Assembly (NCBI GenBank): GCA_021229015.1
Contig: CM037790.1
Location: forward strand, 51,716,997 to 51,780,996
Direction of reading: 5' to 3'
Length of the DNA stretch: 64,000 bases
Origin: Solen grandis
Taxonomy: Eukaryota; Mollusca; Bivalvia; Adapedonta; Solenidae
Within the stretch, counting starts at the first letter, position 1, and each line of letters opens with the position of its first letter. The position numbers were made by a program, and so were the translations under genes. This document shows positions 57,465-64,000 of this stretch, one piece after another. The notes below the pieces were generated by a model. That model did not search any database, had not been told where the DNA came from, and saw nothing but the letters and a program-made list of their open reading frames with translations.

Positions 57465-58830
57465 CAGTGTTACAGTTTGTCCCACTAAATCCAATAAAAT
57501 GCTTGCATTTCGCTCAAAACTTGAAAAAAAAAAATATTGCATAAAATGATTCGCGATGACTTGATAATTTTAAGGTGCCTACGTGACAAAAGCGAATAAT
57601 GGGCGGAGATAGTTGCGGTAGCCACTGCTTTACGTCATTTTTTTAGCTTAAAATATAAATGTACTCAGCGACAGTGACTCTTTTTATGCATACAGTCGAG
57701 TTGTCTGTATTTAATGTTTGTACCGTCATATTTATTTATATATATGTTCATAATTGCAAAACAATGTATTTTGTTATGCAAATGAAGTATTGAATTGACC
57801 CGTGTACTGTAAATCAAAAGGGGGGGGGGGGCAGATTCATATTGCGTGGTCAAAGGCAAAGCTTTATTGATAGTAAACCGAACCATATCAAACGGAGAAA
57901 GGTTCCATAAAGCGAGGTCAAGGCAAAGCTGTATGGCGTACGTGACAAACTGTAAATATGTTATTGTTTATATATTTTAAATTTAATGGAATTATCGCAA
58001 CGCTTCGTTTCAAGTCGCTTGCGATAAAATCCGTTAAATGTAAAATATAAATGAGTACTAATACTACATTAACGTTATAATAATCTTCAACAAACTGTTT
58101 GTTCTTGTAAAATGAAATTGACTCCATGATTACCATTATTATCAACAACAACAACACCATACATTATTTTGACATTATTGACTTGACCAGACTTTACTAT
58201 TTGAGTTTACCGTCGATTCGACAGTACTTCAGTCATATAACGATGTCCAGCTTATTACAGGTGGAGGAAGACCCCGAATGCACTGATGCATTAGATATAG
58301 GCCTACGTATATTTAGAATTTACTTAAAATATAAAACGCAAACATTATTTGTATAAGTTTTTTTTTTTTTATATTTTAAAATCTTACAGTTTGTCCTACT
58401 TAATTGTCCAATGATATGCTTCTCAAAAATTGAGAAAAAAATATATATATATTGCATAGAAATGACCCGTGAGGTTATAATGGGAGGAGCCTGTGATGGC
58501 AACGCTGTCTAACAAAATTTACCCAGTGATACTGATTTACAGTTTGTCCGACTCAATCTTCCAATGAAATGCTTGCATTTCGTTCAAAATTTGAAAAATA
58601 TATCACATAAAATGATCTGTGAGGTCTTGATATGAGGAAAATATGAGTGCTTGCTGCCTACGTGATCTTATGACTAAAGGGACGGAGCTTGTTTCGGCGG
58701 CGGGTGATTATGTCATGTTTTGCATGTAGCCATATAAAATGTTCATTGAACCATCACGTGTTCTGTCAATCAAACGGGAGTTGATTCCATAACGCGAGGT
58801 CAAAGGCAAAGATATATGGCGTACATAAAT
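57465..58830. repeat. Diverged repeat units upstream of the gap
   Basis: ttacagtttgtcc.act..atc..ccaat.aaatgcttgcatttcg and attgcataaaatgatcc.gagg occur near 57468, 58384 and 58540. gaggtcaaaggcaaag...atatggcgtacgtga-type blocks occur near 57845, 57912 and 58795. The array is cut by the N gap. Confidence 0.6.
57821..57832. repeat. Poly-G run
   Basis: About 12 G. Confidence 0.85.
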
Positions 58831-58841
58831 TTCCATAAAAT

Positions 58842-58941
58842 NNNNNNNNNNNNNNNNNNNNNNNNNNNNNNNNNNNNNNNNNNNNNNNNNNNNNNNNNNN
58901 NNNNNNNNNNNNNNNNNNNNNNNNNNNNNNNNNNNNNNNNN
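58842..58941. other. Assembly gap (100 N)
   Basis: Exactly 100 N, a conventional gap. Confidence 1.
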
Positions 58942-59965
58942 TAAAAGAACATGCTTTTTGTTTGGGATACTGTTTGTGAGCACTTGACCTAGGTATGAAT
59001 AGAAACTGTAAAATCATCAATAGGGGGGAGGAGTTACACAGAAATTGCGGAACCGTCCATAAACCAACCAGTGAAGTCTGTATTAACACTTGGTGAACAT
59101 TGGCAAACTGCCAGCAACATCGAGTAGAGGTCGGCAGGTGCTGGGAACGAAGAAGGGCCTAACCCGATAGTCTAGGTACTTAAACCTGTAACTGGCACCT
59201 GCAGGATGCTCAGATGAGGCGCCGGTAGGACGACCATTAGTACCTCGCCTGGAATAACTGGGCGAGCGGCCGCGAATGTCGCACTTGGTCGCTCCTATTT
59301 ATCGATGGCCTCACGAATGCGCGGAGGGGGAACCCTATGGACTAGCTTTTTAAACATGGCATTAACTGATTTGGCAATTAACTTTTGGAATACAAAAATG
59401 TAAATGAAACCTATTCCAAAGTCTAAATGACCACAAAGTACTGGTCCATGGGGTTCATAGGGAATACGAGAAGGTGAACAGGACAGCCCTTGAGCCTTAC
59501 AGGTTATCAGGAAAGAGGCAGGGGGCAGCCCTGTGTAGGGAGGGAGCTGCATTCACGTTAATTTCGTGTAATAAATAAGAAAGACAAATTGGTTTTAAAA
59601 AAAAAAAAAAAAAAAAAAAGCATAAAGATGTTGGTTTGGTTTGGGGGGAGTGTTTGCTAATTACGGTAGGCATTCTCAATGGTTCAAACCAACATGTTAG
59701 AGCTAGAACACGCGTTTGCAAATAAAATAGACCACCGCGACTCCACAGGTACCGCGAATCAATATCGGCAACTTTTAAAGTATCTAAAAAAATAATAAAT
59801 ATATAAATAAAGAAAATACATTTTTCTAATTAAATAAATGCCGATATGCAAAGTTCTGAATTAGAACTTATCTTTAGGCACTTTGGCACATTATTTTACC
59901 AAGGACCTTTATCCTTGCTAGCGCATTTTAGCTATCCAAATTCAAAACCGGAAATTCCCTTCTTT
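58942..59965. other. Intergenic, GC-richer block, nothing recognised
   Basis: 59090-59340 is clearly more GC-rich than its surroundings (ggcgagcggccgcgaatg, tgcgcggagggggaac), but every frame has stops and no family was recognised. An A run of about 20 lies at 59598-59619. Confidence 0.4.
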
Positions 59966-60844
59966 TTTTAGCTCACCTGAGCATAGCTCAGGGTGAGCTT
60001 TTGGGATACTTGATCGTCCGTCGTCTGTCGTGCGTTGTCCGTCAACAATTTTGATGTTTACACACTAGAGGCCACAATTTTGATCCAATCTTCCTCAAAC
60101 TTGGTCAGAATGTTTGTCTTGATAATATCTTGAACCCTTTCGAAAATGGGTCAGGTTGGATCAAAAAGTAGGTCAGTAGGTCAAATCTTAGAAAAATCTT
60201 GTTTATACACTAGAGGCCACAATTTTGATCCAATCTTCCTCAAACTTGGTCAGAATGTTTGTCTTGATAATATCTTGAACCCTTTCGAAAATGGGTCAGG
60301 TTGGATCAAAAAGTAGGTCAGTAGGTCAAATCTTAGAAAAATCTTGTTTACACACTAGAGGCCACAATTTTGATCCAATCTTCCTCAAACTGGGTCAGAA
60401 TGTTTGTCTTGATAATTTCTTGAACCCTTTTGAAAATGGGTCAGGTTGGATCAAAAAGTAGGTCAGTAGGTCAAATCTTAGAACAATCTTGTTTACACAC
60501 TAGAGGCCACAATTTTGATCCAATCTTCCTCAAACTTGGTCAGAATGTTTGTCTTGATGATATCTTGAACCCTTTCGAAAATGGGTCAGGTTGGATCAAA
60601 AGTAGGTCATTAGGTCAAATCTTAGAAAAATCTTGTTTATACTCTGAGGGCAACATTTTTGGTCCAATCATCCTCAAACTTTGGCAGAATGTTTGTCATG
60701 ATGATATCTTTTGTGGATGGGGTCAGAAAATTCCTGAACATTGTTTCACCTCATCATCTTTATTCTTAAGCAATCTGTTTTGTACAGGCAATGAATGATA
60801 TTTTTCTCAGGTGAGCAATCTAGGGCCATCTTGGTCCTCTTGTT
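59966..60844 (+). mobile_element. gctcacctgag-ended element with 145-bp units
   Basis: Starts tagctcacctgagcatagctcagggtgagc and ends caggtgagcaatctagggccatcttggtcctcttgt. ctagaggccacaattttgat recurs at 60065, 60210, 60355 and 60500: exactly 145 bases each. A cgtccgtcgtctgtcgtgcg tract lies by the left end. Inverted relative of 18550-19398; the open frames within are repeat-derived. Confidence 0.8.
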
Positions 60845-60849
60845 TTCTT

Positions 60850-62275
60850 ACGTCTTTCTTTTTTTTCTTTTTGCTTCTCTGGCAACCAGATTTAGAGATA
60901 GAAGGGTGTACATAGTCCTGATTAAGTCCGTACTCACTCTCTCTTTACTGAATACTATCCTCTATCTATAATATAAACCTACCCAAAAAAACAGCTCTCT
61001 CTAGCTGTTGGAGGTCCCTCTGGTCTACACAATAAAGACAAAAAGTATTTTTCCCAATATGAGCCCTGTTGGACAAACAGTCAAACGGGGACACAATATA
61101 GATGTACACCCGGATATCTCCGTTCTCCATTTTTGGCTATATTTTTCAAGGAAATTATTCTTGCTAGCTTTAAAAAGCTATCCAAATTCAAAATTAGAAC
61201 TTTTCCAAGACCTTATCCACTATTTTTGGGCTTATTTTGGCAGTTACTGTTAGGGACATATTTATTAAAGTAATATCTTTCAAAATTCATTTGAAATTCA
61301 AAATTAAAAGACCTCGCATAATGCCTAGCTGCCTTTGGCTATATGGCTGTGGGTCTTTAAATAGTTAATATAAAAAAAAAAATGGTATATGATAGCATTT
61401 TTAATCACCCATGAAGATTTAATCATCTCAGCAAGTTGCATAATTTTGCATTGAACATTACTTATTTATATCTTCTCCATAAATTATGAAAAATTAAAAG
61501 ATGCTGATGATAGAAAAGTCTCTTATCATTAATCATGTTAAGGCAGTACTATAATAATAAGTTTGACTTTGTTTTCATAAACCTTTCAATTTTGTTGACA
61601 TGCATAATAATAAAACATAATTACAATTTAAATGAATACTTAAAGGTTCTCAATGTCACATCTTATATTTATTAAATGTGTTTATTACAATTTTTTCCTA
61701 TTTTAGCAATAATTAAAACAGGTATAGAACAGCTAGGTACTAATTGTGACTGATATCTTTGACCCTTCCCATCCCACCCCTAAGGCCATTTCAGCCTCCT
61801 GCTGGGTCCAGCCAAATAAGACCGTGTAGTACCCAGCAGGGTGCCACATTCCTTTGCATACCAATTTTCAATGCCTTTAAAATCCAACAACAGTTAAAAA
61901 TATTATTTCCAAAATGGTGTCTGGAGTTCTCGCCGATGAACTAAAAATGAGTTTGCCATGAATAACATGCACATACAGAGACAAAATCTATAAACAACGC
62001 TGCATTGAAGTTCTGTGTTCTTCATCACAGAACAGATTGGTTTGTAAAATATAATATGATCCAAATGAGAACAAGAAATACTATCACACTCAATGTGTTC
62101 ATGTTATTATAGGGTGCCCTCCGAGTTTTGTAAATGGGGGTACAATAGCAATTTTCCTTAACTTTGTGTCCTTTCAACTTGAGAGTCCCTACAATTTTGG
62201 AGGTATATGGTAAATTTTTGGTGTAAAAACCCAATACAAAGGATAAATGGGCATGCTGTACTGTGTCCGACAAAT
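60850..62275. other. Intergenic, no gene recognised
   Basis: AT-rich with short spurious frames. No bounded repeat was seen. Confidence 0.45.
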
Positions 62276-62279
62276 TCTC

Positions 62280-62940
62280 AAAAATTCAAAAAGTAGGTCA
62301 CCAGTGTAAATCTGAAAATAATCTTGTGAACACTCTAGAGGCCACATATTTTGCTCAATTTTCGTGGACTTTGGTCGGAAAGTTTGTCTACTTGAAATCT
62401 TGCATGAGCTCGAAAAATGTCACTTTGGATCAAAAAGTAGGTCACCAGGGCAAATTTTATAAAAATACCCAAACAAACAAACATACTTGAGATATTGTAG
62501 AGGCCACATTTTTGGCCATACCTTTATGTAACTTTGTCAGAATGTTTGCCTTCACGAAATCTTGAATGAGTTGAAAACTAAGTCATGTGGGGTCAAAGAT
62601 TAGTTCACCAGGTCAAATCATAGAAAAACTTTGTGACATGCATAACTCTAAAAGTATTTGTACTACAGACTTGAAACTTCATGGATATATTAATCAGGAC
62701 ATGAACTTATGTACCTGGTTATTTTTATCAATCTGCCATTGAAGTTGACAGAGTTATGGGCCTTTGTTTTTGAAAATTATGGAATTTTATGCTTGTGATG
62801 CATATAACTCTGAAAGTATTTATGCTACAGACTTTAAACTTCATGGATATATTACTCAGGACTCAAAGGCACCTGGGTATTGGCCTTTGTTTTGGAAAAT
62901 GTGATGGGTGGGGGCATCTCTGGACACATTTCTAGTTTCT
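62280..62940. repeat. Diverged element closing with ggacacatttctagttt
   Basis: Units with caaaaagtaggtcacca, agaggccacat and cataactctgaaagtattt, ending gggtgggggcatctctggacacatttctagttt, the inverse of the start of the 32531 element. Confidence 0.5.
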
Positions 62941-63083
62941 ATGAAGATGACTTCACATCTTCCTGAGACTTGACATACATGTACATCATGATATGGATTA
63001 TTTACTAGTGGTATTTAATTTTACGGCCGTAACCTGGTAAAATTGGTTATTCTGCCGCAGGTTTACCTCTTTGTTTAAGCTTC

Positions 63084-64000
63084 TTTTTATGCTCACCGAA
63101 GGTGACGCATATAGTCGCCGCTTCGTCCGTCCGTTCGTCCGTCCGTCCGTCCGTCACACTTTCCTTGTCCGGACTATTTCTCAGGAACTAACGGCTTGAA
63201 TTCAACGAAACTTTATGGGAAGCTTTATTACCAAGAGGAGATGCGCATATCGTCAGCATGACCCGATTCCTAAATTTTTCACAGAGTTATGGCCCATTGA
63301 CTTTTCGGCCTATAGTACATATTGCATGATTCTTGTCCGGGCTATTTCTCAGGAACTAATGGCTTGAATTCAACGAAACTTTATGGGAAGCTTTATTACC
63401 AAGAGGAGATGCGCATATCGTCAGCATGACCCGATTCCTAAATTTTCAAGAGTTAGGCCCTTGACTTTTTGGCCTTAGTACATATTGCATGATTCTTGTC
63501 CGGGCTATTTCTCAGGAACTAATGGCTTGAATTCAACAAAACTTTATGGGAAGCTTTATTACCAAGAGGAGATGCGCATATCGTCAGCGTGACCCGATTC
63601 CTAAATTTTTCAAAGAGTTAAGGCCCCTTGACTTTTTGGCCTATAGTACATATTGCATGGTTCTTGTCCGGGTTATTTCTCAGGAACTAATGGCTTGAAT
63701 TCAACAAAACTTTATGGGAAGCTTTATTACCAAGAGTAGATACGCATATCGTAGACGTGACCTGGTTCCTCAATTTTTAAGAGAGTTATGGCCCCTACTA
63801 CCATGTTGTTGACTAATATTCATGTCATTTGCCTAATTTAACAGGAGATATCATTTAAACAAAACCCCACAAAATTCAATATGCTAGTAATGTCAATCAT
63901 AATCATGTCAGCTAATTGTTGTTTAGGCCATTATACACTATTTCAAATATCCAGTCATATGTCAAGAGTGTTGGTTAACCTCTTTGATATGAGCACACAT
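63084..64000 (+). mobile_element. gctcaccgaaggtgacgc-ended element with about 168-bp units
   Basis: Starts ttatgctcaccgaaggtgacgcatatagtcgccg, then a (cgtc)n tract (63121-63155), then four units with ctatttctcaggaactaa at about 63174, 63342, 63505 and 63673. The right end is not clear before the window stops. Inverse of 46016-46543. Confidence 0.75.

Noticed and set aside
60430..60798. Open frame with a repeating peptide (GQVGSKSRSVGQILE...)
   Set aside because: It is the translation of a 145-bp noncoding tandem unit. The same peptide appears at 18912-19223 in the inverted copy, and other units of the same array carry stops.

Overview
The window is nuclear DNA of a metazoan, most likely a heteroconch bivalve mollusc. 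It is AT-rich, has long introns with canonical GT-AG splice sites, is full of microsatellites and short palindromic elements, and carries repeat families whose ends (for example gctcacctgag...ctcaggtgagc) I associate with clam and mussel genomes. The species cannot be fixed from the sequence. Two runs of exactly 100 N (8742-8841 and 58842-58941) are scaffold gaps. There is no operon, CRISPR, rRNA or prokaryotic structure.

I can support one protein-coding gene. It lies on the minus strand, with start codon at 54401-54403 and stop codon at 12298-12300. I assembled 12 coding exons by hand from acceptor and donor sites, with matching intron phases throughout except inside exon 9. The product would be about 741 residues: an acidic, disordered N-terminus, a central coiled-coil block (roughly residues 340-507), a Thr-Pro-rich segment, and a short polar C-terminal tail. 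I do not recognise the family. Exon 9 is one base short of the length that keeps frame, which points to a one-base deletion in the assembly or the allele. Exon 5 has a tandem NAGNAG acceptor. The promoter side carries two CRE-like motifs within 60 bases of the ATG, and the 3' side has a plausible AATAAA plus GT-rich element at about 11.3 kb.

Everything else is repeat landscape. 1-11.28 kb is intergenic: fold-back elements, a mariner transposase relic split by a palindromic MITE, two near-identical TTAA-ended MITEs flanking a GGTT-rich minisatellite, and diverged tandem repeats. 11.3-54.4 kb is the gene, whose introns hold more MITEs, tRNA-like SINEs, a direct tandem duplication of 2.5-3 kb (32347-37890), and several terminal-inverted-repeat elements with internal arrays of units about 145-168 bp long. 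54.4-64 kb is upstream or intergenic: promoter, two SINE-like pieces, a set of degenerate repeats with E-box, GC-box-like and DR1-like motifs, and three more internal-array elements.

The most interesting signals are (1) the unrecognised coiled-coil gene with its exon 9 frame break, (2) a TTAA-flanked, CCCTTT-ended MITE family (piggyBac-like by its ends) with a near-perfect 33-bp internal hairpin and a second family sharing its termini and its gatcag hairpin, and (3) several otherwise unrelated repeat families sharing one architecture: inverted ends, nucleosome-length tandem units, and a (GAC)n/(GACG)n-rich tract beside one end.
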